A stretch of 64,000 nucleotides of DNA. It comes from Chryseobacterium kimseyorum. Lineage in GTDB: Bacteria > Bacteroidota > Bacteroidia > Flavobacteriales > Weeksellaceae. The stretch is from assembly GCF_025971945.1 (NCBI RefSeq), contig NZ_JAPDHW010000001.1, forward strand, positions 310,001-374,000, in the 5' to 3' direction. This document shows, piece by piece, positions 14,612-23,488 of the stretch (position 1 is its first letter; every line of letters begins with the position of its first letter). The notes beneath the pieces are model-generated. The model made no database searches. It was not told where the DNA came from and worked only from the letters and a program-made list of their open reading frames with translations. Both the position numbers and the translations under genes were made by a program.

Positions 14612-17208
14612 AACGGATATCCGAAGGCAATATTTAAAGTGGGTTTTAAAGGCTGAATTTTATCAAATCTCCATCTTTCACCATCAGGTTTATTGGGATC
14701 GTAAATTTTGTAGGCGAGATCGACTCTTAAAGTTATATAGGCAACATTTACCCTTAAGCCAAATCCACTTCCTACACCCATTTCTCTGATGAATCTGTTA
14801 AACTTAAACTGATCACCAAAACCACTGTTATCTGTATTCCAAATGTTTCCGATATCAGTGAAAATTGCACCTTCGTACATATCATTAAAAGGAATTCTGT
14901 ATTCTAAATTGGTTGTAAGTTTAATATTACCCATAAGATATGTTCTCACTCTTTCGTCAACCTGAGAACCTCCCGGTCCCAAACCACCAAACGCAACCCA
15001 TGCACGGATATCATTAGACCCTCCGTTGAAATAAGATCTAACAAATGGCATTGAAGATGAATTCCCATAAGGAACTCCAATACCGATGAACTGACGTAGT
15101 GCTAAAGTCTGATTACCGTTAAACTTAAAATATTTTCTTACATCAAAATCAAATTTCACAAACTGTGCGTAAGGTATTCCAAAAATAGTTCGCTCCGGGC
15201 TTCTAAGAATTCCACCACCATCATCTCTTTTCTGATTAAAAATACTTGGAATGTTACCCGCCAATTCTACTTTTCCATTAAAATAAAATGCGTTGGGATA
15301 TTCTTTTTTCCCGATTTCATTATAAATAAAATTATAGATCATTGATGAAATAATAACATCCTGCGTCTGTCTGTCTTTGTTGACAAGCGTCCCCAAAAAT
15401 GGCAGAAGCATCTTATCGGCTTTCTCAGGCGTAAGACTGGCTGCATATTCCTGGTCGTTGATAATCTGTTCTGACACCTGATCTCTCGTAAGAGCACCGG
15501 AATCAAAAAGTTGCTTTGTTGCAGGGCTGTATCCAAAATAATCATTAAAAATATCTTCTCTGATGATATTGTCATTCAGGAAGAAATCGTAATAACTGTC
15601 TTTATTTTTGGTTAAACTGAAGAGAGTATTGAACAAAGTCAATCTGTGAGACGACTGATCATTTACGTTGGCAAAGTAGTTTAATCCCGTATTGAAATTC
15701 ACTCTTCCCAAACCAATGTTATTCTGTATGGAAGTTCCGAGCACTATAGAAGATGTAGGCGTGTATCGCTTAGGAATCAGCTTATAATAATTAAATGGAA
15801 GTAAGAGACGTGGAAAACTCAATGATGCCTGCGCAGAGATTTCGTAAGCTAAAATTCTCTTATCTAAATTTTTAGGATTTCGGATCGAACCAAACGTTCC
15901 GGAAAGGCTTGTAGATAGGTTTTCAGCACCTCTGAATACGTTTCTGGTCGTCAGGTCCACAGATGGTGAAATTCCCAGATTCAGAAGCTGAGAATAATTA
16001 ATATCTGTACCCACTTTCACTTCATATTTAGGAAGTGGTTTTAATAAATAAAGAACATCGATAATACTGTCATTCGGTGCAATTGCTCCGCCCTGTCTTA
16101 ATGAATCTTTAGCTTTAAGAATACTGAAATTATTCATCGCCAAAAGATTTCTCTTCGTAAGATCCAGCGTTTTCTGATCATATACAGTCTTACTGTCGAC
16201 AATGATGGCTCTCCACAGTGAGTTGGTCTTGTAGTTCTCATTCATCTTGTGAAATCGGATTCTCCTAAGACTGTCTTTTACCGTTTTTCTGCCAAAATCT
16301 CCTGGCTCATCTACGATTGCAACATCAATATTTCCGAAAGTGGAAACCTTGTACGGAGTGTCTGCAGAATCTTTATGAATTTCCAGTGTCAGCGGAACAT
16401 TTTTTCTGTCCTTTAATGAATCTGCAACGAAGAAAACCTCATTATTACCATTATTAAAACGGTAATAACCATTTTCTCTCATCACGTCATTAATTCTTGT
16501 AACTTCTTTTTCAAGAACGGTCTGATCGAGAACTTTACGCGATTTTACAAGCGTTTCATGTATCTTCTGCTGATATAGACCTTTAATCCCCAAATCAGGA
16601 ATATTGTAGTAATATTCTTTGATCATCGTGGGACTGTTATGGTTAATGAAATAAGTAACAGCCGCTTTTTTTGCCGTAGAATCTATGTCATGCTTAAATT
16701 TTACTTCAGAATCCCAATATCCTCTGTACGTCATCCTTTTTTCGATAGACTCAGCACTTTTCTCGGTCCTCGTCTGATCAAGAATAGAAGGGGGAGTTCC
16801 CCAGTTGTGAAGAATTCTGTCCATCAAAAGACTTTTCCCAACACTGCTCTGCATATTGTATTTTATAAACAGTGAATCCCTCAGCTTCTGATTTCTCATC
16901 TCACTGGGGTAGGTCATATATTCAGTAAAAACAGTATCATATTTAGGATTGGCAGCATTGTACAGAAGAAGACTTAAGGGCATAAACAAAAACTGTTTTT
17001 TATTCGGCTTTTGCTGCACATAATCCTTCAGTTCTTCATCAAAGAATTCTTTCTTATCCTCAAACTCAAATCTGTTTTTTGTCAGCAAAAACTCTCCTTC
17101 GGGAACTTTTTTTGTTGTACTACAAGCATACAGTAAACCAACAGCTGTTGCGAATGATATAATTTTGTAATATTTTTGAGGAGAATTCTTATAATGCTTA
17201 CAGCTCAT
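14608..17208 (-). CDS. tamL: TamL-like lipoprotein of the BamA/TamA (Omp85) superfamily
   Basis: An 866-residue outer-membrane assembly protein. A signal peptide with a lipobox (LLYAC, C29) marks it as a lipoprotein, the feature that separates Bacteroidota TamL from BamA/TamA. POTRA-like domains cover about 40-400, and a 16-strand barrel region follows to the end (FGYPF, with terminal F). RGTEN-type strands are visible, such as SYFNGGSNDIRAWVAFGGLGPGGSQ. TamL works with TamB in outer-membrane protein or lipid homeostasis. No tamB lies in the window. The start codon overlaps the divergent methyltransferase gene by 15 bases. Confidence 0.85.
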   Translation of the reverse strand: MSCKHYKNSPQKYYKIISFATAVGLLYACSTTKKVPEGEFLLTKNRFEFEDKKEFFDEELKDYVQQKPNKKQFLFMPLSLLLYNAANPKYDTVFTEYMTYPSEMRNQKLRDSLFIKYNMQSSVGKSLLMDRILHNWGTPPSILDQTRTEKSAESIEKRMTYRGYWDSEVKFKHDIDSTAKKAAVTYFINHNSPTMIKEYYYNIPDLGIKGLYQQKIHETLVKSRKVLDQTVLEKEVTRINDVMRENGYYRFNNGNNEVFFVADSLKDRKNVPLTLEIHKDSADTPYKVSTFGNIDVAIVDEPGDFGRKTVKDSLRRIRFHKMNENYKTNSLWRAIIVDSKTVYDQKTLDLTKRNLLAMNNFSILKAKDSLRQGGAIAPNDSIIDVLYLLKPLPKYEVKVGTDINYSQLLNLGISPSVDLTTRNVFRGAENLSTSLSGTFGSIRNPKNLDKRILAYEISAQASLSFPRLLLPFNYYKLIPKRYTPTSSIVLGTSIQNNIGLGRVNFNTGLNYFANVNDQSSHRLTLFNTLFSLTKNKDSYYDFFLNDNIIREDIFNDYFGYSPATKQLFDSGALTRDQVSEQIINDQEYAASLTPEKADKMLLPFLGTLVNKDRQTQDVIISSMIYNFIYNEIGKKEYPNAFYFNGKVELAGNIPSIFNQKRDDGGGILRSPERTIFGIPYAQFVKFDFDVRKYFKFNGNQTLALRQFIGIGVPYGNSSSMPFVRSYFNGGSNDIRAWVAFGGLGPGGSQVDERVRTYLMGNIKLTTNLEYRIPFNDMYEGAIFTDIGNIWNTDNSGFGDQFKFNRFIREMGVGSGFGLRVNVAYITLRVDLAYKIYDPNKPDGERWRFDKIQPLKPTLNIAFGYPF

Positions 17209-17925
17209 ACAATAAAAGTTTTACAGTCTTTGGATAAAAAGAAGTTCAGGCAAAAATACAATTTGTTTTTGGTTGAAGGGAATAAAATAATTTCCGAACT
17301 TCCCAATTCTAACTTTAAAATTAAAGAAATATTTTCTACAAATCCTCAAAATTTAAATTTTCAGGACACAATTATTCATCAAATAACTGAAAATGAACTA
17401 AAAAAAATCAGTTTTCTACAAAATCCTAAAGATTCTGTCGCAGTGTGTGAACTGAAACATGAGTTAAAATGGGAAGATCAGAATATTCAGTTGATTTTAG
17501 ATGGAATTCAGGATCCTGGAAATCTTGGGACTATTATTCGTCTTGCTGACTGGTTTGGGATCGAACAGATTATTTGCAGTGATGACACAGTAGATTTTTA
17601 TAATCCAAAAGTGATACAGGCAAGTATGGGATCGTTTACAAGAGTAAATATGGTGTACTGTAACCTGACCGAATATCTGGCTGAAACAGGGAATACAAAT
17701 GTAGGAACAGATATGGATGGAGAAAATATCTATTCTTTTCAAAAGCCTAAAAAGCTTAATTTGATTTTAGGAAATGAAGGAAAAGGTATGCGTGACGAAA
17801 CAGAAAAATTACTTCACCAGAAAATTTCAATTCCGAGATTCGGAAAATCGCAGTCGACAGAAAGTCTGAACGTATCAATGGCGGCCGGAATTATTTTGGG
17901 ACAACTTTTCAGTACAGAAGAGTGA
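17194..17925 (+). CDS. TrmH/SpoU-family RNA 2'-O-methyltransferase
   Basis: A 243-residue SPOUT methyltransferase. The N-terminal substrate-binding part (LDKKKFRQKYNLFLVEGNKII) is followed by the knotted SAM-binding domain. Its three motifs are ILDGIQDPGNLGTIIRLADWFGI, NLILGNEGKGM and ISIPRFGKSQSTESLNVSMAAGIILGQL. It probably modifies rRNA or tRNA; the exact nucleoside is not inferable. The frame is open from a TTG at 17176, but ATG at 17194 gives the usual family N-terminus. Either choice overlaps the divergent tamL 5' end. Confidence 0.87.
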   Translation: MLTAHTIKVLQSLDKKKFRQKYNLFLVEGNKIISELPNSNFKIKEIFSTNPQNLNFQDTIIHQITENELKKISFLQNPKDSVAVCELKHELKWEDQNIQLILDGIQDPGNLGTIIRLADWFGIEQIICSDDTVDFYNPKVIQASMGSFTRVNMVYCNLTEYLAETGNTNVGTDMDGENIYSFQKPKKLNLILGNEGKGMRDETEKLLHQKISIPRFGKSQSTESLNVSMAAGIILGQLFSTEE

Positions 17926-17927
17926 TA

Positions 17928-17990
17928 GAGTTTTAGATTTGGACTAATTAGTTTTATTATTTATTCTAAAATTTTCCAATTCTAAAACTC
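17928..17990. repeat. Long-range inverted repeat between convergent genes
   Basis: GAGTTTTAGA (17928-17937) and TCTAAAACTC (17981-17990) are perfectly complementary, with a 43-base AT-rich loop. It lies between the stops of the methyltransferase gene and the gene ending at 17998. It may form a weak transcript-end structure, but lacks the compact form of a normal terminator. Confidence 0.4.
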
Positions 17991-17997
17991 CATAAAC

Positions 17998-18495
17998 TCA
18001 TATAAGTTGTTCCATACTGGATACACTTTTACTTTTTTGATAGGCTTCCAGTTTTGTTCTCACGAATTTTAAAGCCATCGGAGCGACGTATATCAATACG
18101 GCTCCTAAAATTTTCTTTTTCCAGTTTGAACTGCGCATATTTTTCTTTGCGTAATTGGCAACAAAGGCAGTAACTGCAAGCTTTACAACGGTATCCATTG
18201 CATCGCCTTTAAAAGCGCTTCCGGCAATCCCCATCGCAGTATTTTTGTTCAGAAACAAATCTTTAACTTCGGAAGTCAGTTGTTTAGCAATAACATCGCC
18301 TCGCAGAACTGTTTTTTCTTCGCCGTCTTCATCTATTTTTTCTTTCAGATACTGATCAGTAAGACCATTGGTAAATGCGCTTAAGCTTTCTTTGGTATTT
18401 TTGAATGTCAATAAACCCTCCAAATCTTCAATCTCACCTTTCAAAAGCTTTTTCTTTCTTCTCAGCTCTTCCAAACTACTGTAATTTCTGCTCAT
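17998..18495 (-). CDS. Uncharacterised protein of the YtxH/holin-like cluster
   Basis: A 165-residue protein with an N-terminal charged coiled-coil-like part (SLEELRRKKKLLKGEIEDLEGLL). Two moderately hydrophobic stretches follow (about 85-115 and 130-150), and the sequence has a basic tail. I do not recognise a named domain. It starts 2 bases after the stop of the holin-like gene, so the two are co-transcribed. The association with small membrane proteins suggests an envelope-associated role, which is inference only. Confidence 0.65.
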   Translation of the reverse strand: MSRNYSSLEELRRKKKLLKGEIEDLEGLLTFKNTKESLSAFTNGLTDQYLKEKIDEDGEEKTVLRGDVIAKQLTSEVKDLFLNKNTAMGIAGSAFKGDAMDTVVKLAVTAFVANYAKKNMRSSNWKKKILGAVLIYVAPMALKFVRTKLEAYQKSKSVSSMEQLI

Positions 18496-18497
18496 AA

Positions 18498-18806
18498 TTA
18501 GTGATTTAAAAATTCGATTACTTTATTTGCGATAACATTTATAATGCGTTTTTTAAAGGTAACAACTATTAAAGTTATCAGCAAATAAAATGCAGCGACG
18601 ATCAGAAATCCGTACGAAGTATTATTTAAGAGTTTACCAATAAAAAATGCAAGTCCAAAATTAAAGAGGATAATAAAAAAAGCAAAAGCAACTAATAAAA
18701 TAACCAGATAAGCGACAACTCCGGCAGAAATTGATGATTTTTCTGTTGCCTGAATTTTCAGCAAATCTATTCGCTTTGATGCATATTCTTTTATAGTTTC
18801 TATCAT
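18498..18806 (-). CDS. Phage_holin_3_6 (DUF1469) family membrane protein
   Basis: A 102-residue protein with a basic amphipathic start (MIETIKEYASKRIDLLKIQATEK) and two strong membrane segments (about 27-55 and 62-84). This pattern and the K-x-DLLKIQ motif fit the family named after holins. Chromosomal copies next to YtxH genes are not phage genes and are thought to be stress-linked membrane proteins. The stop lies 2 bases before the next gene's start. Confidence 0.75.
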   Translation of the reverse strand: MIETIKEYASKRIDLLKIQATEKSSISAGVVAYLVILLVAFAFFIILFNFGLAFFIGKLLNNTSYGFLIVAAFYLLITLIVVTFKKRIINVIANKVIEFLNH

Positions 18807-18826
18807 TGTTTTTTTTTAGAAGTTAC

Positions 18827-18862
18827 AAAAAAAGGAACTTCAATTTGGTCAAAGTTCCTTTT
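18827..18862 (-). terminator. Rho-independent terminator after the YtxH gene
   Basis: AAAAGGAACTT (18830-18840) pairs with AAGTTCCTTTT (18852-18862) across an 11-base loop. On the minus strand the hairpin is followed by a T-run (18827-18833). It partly separates the YtxH gene from the holin-like pair. Confidence 0.8.
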
Positions 18863-18883
18863 ATCATTTTATTTAAAATGAGT

Positions 18884-19234
18884 TTATCTTTTTAGATCAT
18901 TCAATCCTGTCTCAACATCTTTTACAATGTCAGTAGTTTTAGATACAATCTGATCTTTATACTTATCGTAACCATCTTTTACAGTATGAGCTACGTTGCT
19001 AGCTGTTTCTTTGAAAGTAGAAGAGATGTTTCCATACTGATCTTTTACTTTTTCAGAAACTTCTCCGTATTTGTTTTTAGCTTCTTCCTTAAGGTCGTTA
19101 GCTTTTGTTTTGATTTTTTTTCTGGTTTCTTTACCTTCTTCAGGAGCATATAACATTCCTAAAATTACTCCTGCTGCTGCACCTGCAAGAAGTCCCGCTA
19201 AAATACCTGCTGTATTATTCTCTTTTCTAGCCAT
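18884..19234 (-). CDS. YtxH-domain protein
   Basis: A 116-residue protein. The glycine/alanine-rich membrane segment NTAGILAGLLAGAAAGVILGMLYAPEEGKETRKKIK (about 7-42) is the YtxH signature, including the APxxGxxTR box. The rest is a lysine/glutamate-rich helical tail (KAND..EEAKNKYGEVSEKVKDQYGN...), resembling LEA or apolipoprotein-like repeats. The family is linked to general stress in Firmicutes and Bacteroidota; the molecular role is unknown. First gene of a three-gene cluster read leftwards. Confidence 0.85.
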   Translation of the reverse strand: MARKENNTAGILAGLLAGAAAGVILGMLYAPEEGKETRKKIKTKANDLKEEAKNKYGEVSEKVKDQYGNISSTFKETASNVAHTVKDGYDKYKDQIVSKTTDIVKDVETGLNDLKR

Positions 19235-19324
19235 TCCTTGTTTTTTTTAAATTATTAATAAATATTTTTATAGTTCAAATGTTACAATTAATATACCAAA
19301 TGGTGATTTTGACGCATAAAATTG

Positions 19325-19996
19325 TTAATTTTTTAAATGTGTCAGTATGCTTTCTATTGTCTCTTTCTTAGTAAGCATCGTATTATCAATCACAATTGCA
19401 TCTTCTGCCCGCTTTAAAGGCGCAATTTCCCTTTCGCTGTCAATTTTGTCTCTGGCAACAAGGTTTTGTTTAACCTGTTTCTCGTCAGCCTCAATTCCTA
19501 AACTTAACAGTTCCTGATATCTTCTTTTGGTTCTTTCTTCGATGCTGGCAGTCAGAAAAAATTTAAAGTCAGCATTTGGCAGAACCACTGTGCCAATATC
19601 TCTGCCATCCATGATAATTCCTCCTTTCTCTGCCAGATTGCGTTGCGACTGTAAAAGAAAATCTCTTACTTCCTTCTGTTTTGCAATCAGACTTACATTG
19701 TCGGAAACCTCATTAGAACGGATTTCTTTTGAGATGTTAATATGATTAAGAAAAAGAACAAGTTCACCATTGTCGTTCTTAAATTCAAGTTCAATCAGTG
19801 AAAATGAGTCAAATAACTGTTCAAGATTTATCGTTTGATCTTCATTGAGGCAGTTCTGAAGTGCAAACCAGGTGATGCCACGGTATAAAGCTCCGGTATC
19901 TAAATGTACAATTCCTAATTTCTCGGCAATAATTTTTGAAATAGAGCTTTTTCCTGTAGAAGAGAATCCGTCAATCGCTATCACTGGTTTTTTCAT
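19325..19996 (-). CDS. cmk: Cytidylate kinase
   Basis: A 223-residue nucleoside monophosphate kinase converting CMP/dCMP to the diphosphates. The P-loop IAIDGFSSTGKSSISKIIAEKLG lies at residues 5-27, followed by the CMP-binding LDTGALYRGITWFALQN and GRDIGTVVLPNADFKFFLTAS, the family motif. The serine/threonine-rich P-loop GFSSTGKSS is typical of Bacteroidota Cmk. It is downstream of porQ on the same strand, a pairing I recall from other Flavobacteriia. The 214-base gap before porQ contains no ORF, only a short inverted repeat (AAACTTC/GAAGTTT at 20138-20154). Confidence 0.93.
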   Translation of the reverse strand: MKKPVIAIDGFSSTGKSSISKIIAEKLGIVHLDTGALYRGITWFALQNCLNEDQTINLEQLFDSFSLIELEFKNDNGELVLFLNHINISKEIRSNEVSDNVSLIAKQKEVRDFLLQSQRNLAEKGGIIMDGRDIGTVVLPNADFKFFLTASIEERTKRRYQELLSLGIEADEKQVKQNLVARDKIDSEREIAPLKRAEDAIVIDNTMLTKKETIESILTHLKN

Positions 19997-20210
19997 ACTA
20001 CAAATGTGAAAAAAAATTCTGAAAAATTCAACAAAAATCTAAGATTAAAACCTGGAAATTACAATTTTTTAATGGTGATATTTAAGACGAAGTTGCAAGC
20101 GAAATGAAATCAAAACCGACAATTATTCACAGAGTATAAACTTCGAAGAAGTTTAAATTTCACGCAATAAAATTAATATTAAAGATATGAGGTTAAAGTC
20201 TGGATATAAA

Positions 20211-21203
20211 CTATTCTCCTCTGTGACTGCTAAGATCTACCGAGATTCCAATTTGATTGACGTTTGAGGAATTGTGATATCTCACATGTGCATAATCGAT
20301 TCGGAATTTTGAAACCTTAAGTCCGAAACCTGCAGATAATCCGGAGAAATTTCTTTGATCGGCAACGGCCAATTCGTTTCCTCTTCTTACATTGTAACCA
20401 ATTCTGAAGTTGAAATTTTTTTCGGGGAAAAGTTCTGCGCCCAAAGAAAAATGATCTGCGATTTTACGCCCGACATTCACTTCCTGTCCGTTTACATTTA
20501 ATTCTGAAGAAATATCAAATTCCTGCAAATCGTGAACAGTTATGGTAATAGCTAAAGGAAAGGCTTTTAAAATTTTTGTGTACCCCAAATCGATTCTGAA
20601 CGGAAGGTTTTCTCTTTCGCCGTTGAATGATTTAAATTGATAACCGAAGTTTCTTAATACAACTGAAACTACTTCTTTGCTCTGTTTCGGATGGTAGGTT
20701 ACCCCAAGAGTTCCAGCTAATGCAGAAGATGTGTAAGTATCTATTTTTGAGGTGATAAAATTTAAACCACCACCGATAGTCCAATCTTCTTCAAACTGAT
20801 AAGCATATCCACCGCCAACTGCAACATCTGACGCTGAGAATTCTCCCATTTCAAAACCACTGTCATCTGTTCTCGGAATATTTCCGTAGCTCATATAGCG
20901 GGCATTCACTGTTACCATATGGCCATTCTCAAGATCTTTGGCAAAAGCGATGGTACCGTATTTCGAATCTGCCAAATAAGCAGTTGCGTTTACAGAAAGC
21001 TGTTTGTCAGACTCCTTATTCAATAAAGCAGGGTTGGCAATGGCGAAAGAAACATCATGATCTCTCATGGTAATCGCATCACCGCCTAAAGCAGCTTGTC
21101 TTGCAGAAACCGGAATATTTAGAAACGGATATACATTTGTTCCAGTTTGTGCAAATGAAACAATTCCCGAAAGAAATAGTGAAAAAATTAGAACTTTCTT
21201 CAA
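20211..21203 (-). CDS. porQ: Type IX secretion system protein PorQ
   Basis: A 330-residue predicted outer-membrane beta-barrel protein. The signal peptide (MKKVLIFSLFLSGIVSFAQ) precedes GTNVYPFLNIPVSARQAALGGDAITMRDHDVSFAIANPALL, the hallmark of PorV/PorQ-type FadL-like proteins. Alternating strands continue to the end. PorQ belongs to the attachment complex (PorU-PorV-PorQ-PorZ) that removes the sorting domain from T9SS cargo and anchors it at the surface. The M28 peptidase at 59874-61058 carries such a sorting domain, so it is a plausible client. Confidence 0.88.
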   Translation of the reverse strand: MKKVLIFSLFLSGIVSFAQTGTNVYPFLNIPVSARQAALGGDAITMRDHDVSFAIANPALLNKESDKQLSVNATAYLADSKYGTIAFAKDLENGHMVTVNARYMSYGNIPRTDDSGFEMGEFSASDVAVGGGYAYQFEEDWTIGGGLNFITSKIDTYTSSALAGTLGVTYHPKQSKEVVSVVLRNFGYQFKSFNGERENLPFRIDLGYTKILKAFPLAITITVHDLQEFDISSELNVNGQEVNVGRKIADHFSLGAELFPEKNFNFRIGYNVRRGNELAVADQRNFSGLSAGFGLKVSKFRIDYAHVRYHNSSNVNQIGISVDLSSHRGE

Positions 21204-21308
21204 ATCAGTAGTTAATTAATGCAAAAATAATCCTTTTTCGTACTTATCAAAATATTTAGAACATTATTTACTATTAAATATTTTTCTTTTTTCAATATTT
21301 TTAATGAT

Positions 21309-21316
21309 TATATTTG
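21309..21316 (+). promoter_or_regulatory. Putative -7 element (TATATTTG) of pyrH
   Basis: TATATTTG fits TAnnTTTG and lies 53 bases before the pyrH ATG. The expected start of transcription would place the hairpin at 21322-21341 at the very 5' end of the message. A -33 TTG was not evident. Confidence 0.45.
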
Positions 21317-21321
21317 CAAAG

Positions 21322-21341
21322 TTAATTTCTGAGGAAATTAA
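21322..21341 (+). other. Hairpin at the predicted 5' end of the pyrH mRNA
   Basis: TTAATTTC and GAAATTAA are perfectly complementary around a TGAG tetraloop. AT-only stem except one pair, so stability is modest. It may be chance or a 5' stabiliser. Confidence 0.35.
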
Positions 21342-21368
21342 TTCTCAAAAACTATTATAAATTTAAAG

Positions 21369-22076
21369 ATGAAATATAAAAGAATCCTTCTAAAACTGAG
21401 TGGTGAAGCACTGATGGGGAACAGACAGTACGGTATTGATCCCGAAAGACTGATGGACTATGCTCAGGAAATTAAAAAAGTAGTTGATCTAGGCTGCGAA
21501 ATTGCGATCGTAATTGGAGGAGGAAATATTTTCCGTGGTGTAGCAGGAGCTGCAGCGGGAATGGATAGAGTACAGGGCGACTATATGGGAATGCTTGCCA
21601 CTGTAATTAACGGTATGGCATTACAGGGAGCTTTGGAAGATGCAGGAATCAAAACCAGACTGCAATCTGCTATCGAAATGGATAAAGTAGCTGAACCTTT
21701 CATCAAAAGAAGAGCCGTAAGACACCTTGAAAAGGGTAGAGTTGTGATCTTTGGAGCAGGAACAGGAAATCCTTATTTTACAACTGATACAGCAGCAACT
21801 TTAAGAGCGATCGAAATTGATGCCGATGTTATCTTAAAAGGAACAAGAGTAGACGGAATCTACGACAGCGATCCTGAGAAAAACGAAAATGCTGTAAAAT
21901 ATAACTCACTGTCATTCGACGAAGTTTTCGAAAAAAATCTAAAAGTAATGGATATGACGGCTTTCACATTAAGCCATGAAAATAAATTGCCAATCATCGT
22001 TTTTGATATGAATAAAGATGGTAATTTGGTGAAGATTGTGGAAGGAGAATCTGTTGGAACTTTAGTGAATATTTAA
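21369..22076 (+). CDS. pyrH: UMP kinase
   Basis: A 235-residue amino-acid-kinase-fold enzyme phosphorylating UMP to UDP. Family motifs are [13 protein letters not shown] (5-17), [12 protein letters not shown] (about 46-57), the [22 protein letters not shown] stretch, and [39 protein letters not shown]. Length is standard. The frr gene follows 88 bases downstream, a widely conserved neighbour pair. The intervening bases contain only AT-rich sequence. Confidence 0.97.
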   Translation: MKYKRILLKLSGEALMGNRQYGIDPERLMDYAQEIKKVVDLGCEIAIVIGGGNIFRGVAGAAAGMDRVQGDYMGMLATVINGMALQGALEDAGIKTRLQSAIEMDKVAEPFIKRRAVRHLEKGRVVIFGAGTGNPYFTTDTAATLRAIEIDADVILKGTRVDGIYDSDPEKNENAVKYNSLSFDEVFEKNLKVMDMTAFTLSHENKLPIIVFDMNKDGNLVKIVEGESVGTLVNI

Positions 22077-22164
22077 AAAAATAAAAAGATAATAAGCAAA
22101 AAGTAAAAGTGTTACTTTTTGCTGATATTTATTCATGTGTAACTTATCAAATTTTTATTATATA

Positions 22165-22719
22165 ATGGAAGAATTAGATCTTATTGTAGAATCTGTAAAA
22201 CATGATATGGAAGCAGCTATAAAGCACTTGGATCATGCATTTCAAAGAATCAGAGCAGGCCGTGCATCTACAAACATGGTGCAGGATGTAATGGTAGAAT
22301 ATTATGGTGCTCCGACTCCTCTTAATCAGGTTGCTAACGTCTCTGTGCCCGATGCAATGACAATTTCTATTCAACCTTGGGATAGAACTGCCATTGGAGC
22401 GATAGAAAAAGCAATTATTAATTCAAATTTAGGCTTTGCCCCATCTAATAATGGTGAAAATATCATTCTAAACGTACCACCTTTAACAGAAGACAGACGT
22501 AGAGAACTGGCTAAACAGGCTAGAGGAGAAACTGAAGATACAAAAATCGTTGTAAGAAACGCCAGACAAAACGGTATCAAAGAACTGAAGAAACTGGAAG
22601 GTGTTTCTGAAGACGCGATCAAAGGTGTAGAAGAAGAAATTCAGGCGCTTACCGACAAGCACGTGAAATTGTGCGATGATCATCTTAAGACGAAAGAAGC
22701 TGAAATTATGAAAGTATAA
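22165..22719 (+). CDS. frr: Ribosome recycling factor
   Basis: A 184-residue factor that splits post-termination ribosomes with EF-G. Motifs are HAFQRIRAGRASTNMVQDVMVEYYGAPTPLNQVANVSVPD (about 23-63), the IQPWD loop and PPLTEDRRRELAKQARGETEDTKIVVRNARQN. An upstream in-frame ATG at 22135 would add ten residues (MCNLSNFYYI), but family members start at MEELDLIVESVKHDM, so 22165 is chosen. Followed by a terminator at 22746. Confidence 0.96.
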   Translation: MEELDLIVESVKHDMEAAIKHLDHAFQRIRAGRASTNMVQDVMVEYYGAPTPLNQVANVSVPDAMTISIQPWDRTAIGAIEKAIINSNLGFAPSNNGENIILNVPPLTEDRRRELAKQARGETEDTKIVVRNARQNGIKELKKLEGVSEDAIKGVEEEIQALTDKHVKLCDDHLKTKEAEIMKV

Positions 22720-22745
22720 TTTTCAGTTTTTAAACTATAAAAAAA

Positions 22746-22777
22746 GAGGCTTCGATTATTTCGAAGCCACTTTTTTA
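22746..22777. terminator. Rho-independent terminator after frr
   Basis: GGCTTCGA (22748-22755) and TCGAAGCC (22761-22768) pair around TTATT, with a T-run on the plus strand and an A-run on the other side. It separates frr from the convergent lipoprotein gene and can act in both directions. Confidence 0.9.
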
Positions 22778-22778
22778 T

Positions 22779-23426
22779 TTAAAGACATTTTGTGCTGCCT
22801 TTCTTATCTTTATTTTTAATCAGTAATGCAAAAGTATCCTGAACTTCTTTCAAAGAACAATTCTTATTTTCTTTATTAGGAATAGTGTCAGGATTTGGTC
22901 TGTTTGCAGCGCTAGATTTTATCGTAAACTTCTTTTCTAAACACTGGATGATTTTGTTGTCTGAAAGATAAATACGCTGCTGTGTAACATCATCTTTTGT
23001 TTCAGGTTTTTCTGGTGAACCACCATCAAAACTCCAGACTGTCTCATCTTTGAATACAAAATATGGCTGATCATCACTAATGAAATATTTTTCTACCGAA
23101 GAAAAATGACTGTCAGCCGTGAAATATTTGATTGCTTTTAAAATTCCTTTTTCAGAATAATAAACAACATTACCGGATCTTTCATCGCATTCAAACTTAA
23201 AACTGGCAGAATCTAATATCTTTGCAGTGAGTTTTGAATTGACAAGACCGTATTCTTTTTTTATTCCGTCAATTGAACTTAGATTATTTTTTGAACGTAG
23301 AGAATCTACATTTGAATGTATGTTTAAACTGTCTTCCGGAAAAGAATTTCCGACAGTCTTTTGTTGATTTTCTTTTTTACAGGAAATAATCATTATGAAA
23401 CCTGAAATTAAAAATAGTTTTTTCAT
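22779..23426 (-). CDS. Hypothetical lipoprotein
   Basis: A lipoprotein of 215 residues, starting at MKKLFLISGFIMIISCKK with the lipobox cysteine at the usual place (C16 from this start). The frame is also open from an ATG three codons upstream (MATMKK), but MKK- is the normal signal-peptide opening here. The body contains a hydrophilic N-terminal linker and a YYSEKGILKAIKYFTADSHFSSVEKYFISDDQPYFVFKDETVWSF segment. That segment looks like beta-strands of a small secreted domain. No family recognised. It sits alone between terminator-bounded neighbours. Confidence 0.7.
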   Translation of the reverse strand: MKKLFLISGFIMIISCKKENQQKTVGNSFPEDSLNIHSNVDSLRSKNNLSSIDGIKKEYGLVNSKLTAKILDSASFKFECDERSGNVVYYSEKGILKAIKYFTADSHFSSVEKYFISDDQPYFVFKDETVWSFDGGSPEKPETKDDVTQQRIYLSDNKIIQCLEKKFTIKSSAANRPNPDTIPNKENKNCSLKEVQDTFALLIKNKDKKGSTKCL

Positions 23427-23488
23427 TGTTGCCATTTTGAGATTAGGCTTTTGCTACAACAAAAAATGTGCAAGTGAATTTTCTTGAT

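Noticed and set aside
18498..18806. Holin-like gene as evidence of a prophage
   Set aside because: It stands with a YtxH gene and no phage structural, integrase or lysis genes. This family name is misleading for chromosomal copies.
20138..20154. Terminator between porQ and cmk
   Set aside because: The AAACTTC/GAAGTTT hairpin is short, has only a 3-base loop and lacks a T-run, so it was not called.
22135..22164. Extra N-terminal decapeptide of ribosome recycling factor
   Set aside because: Family members begin at MEELD-like residues; the added segment is hydrophobic and unconserved.
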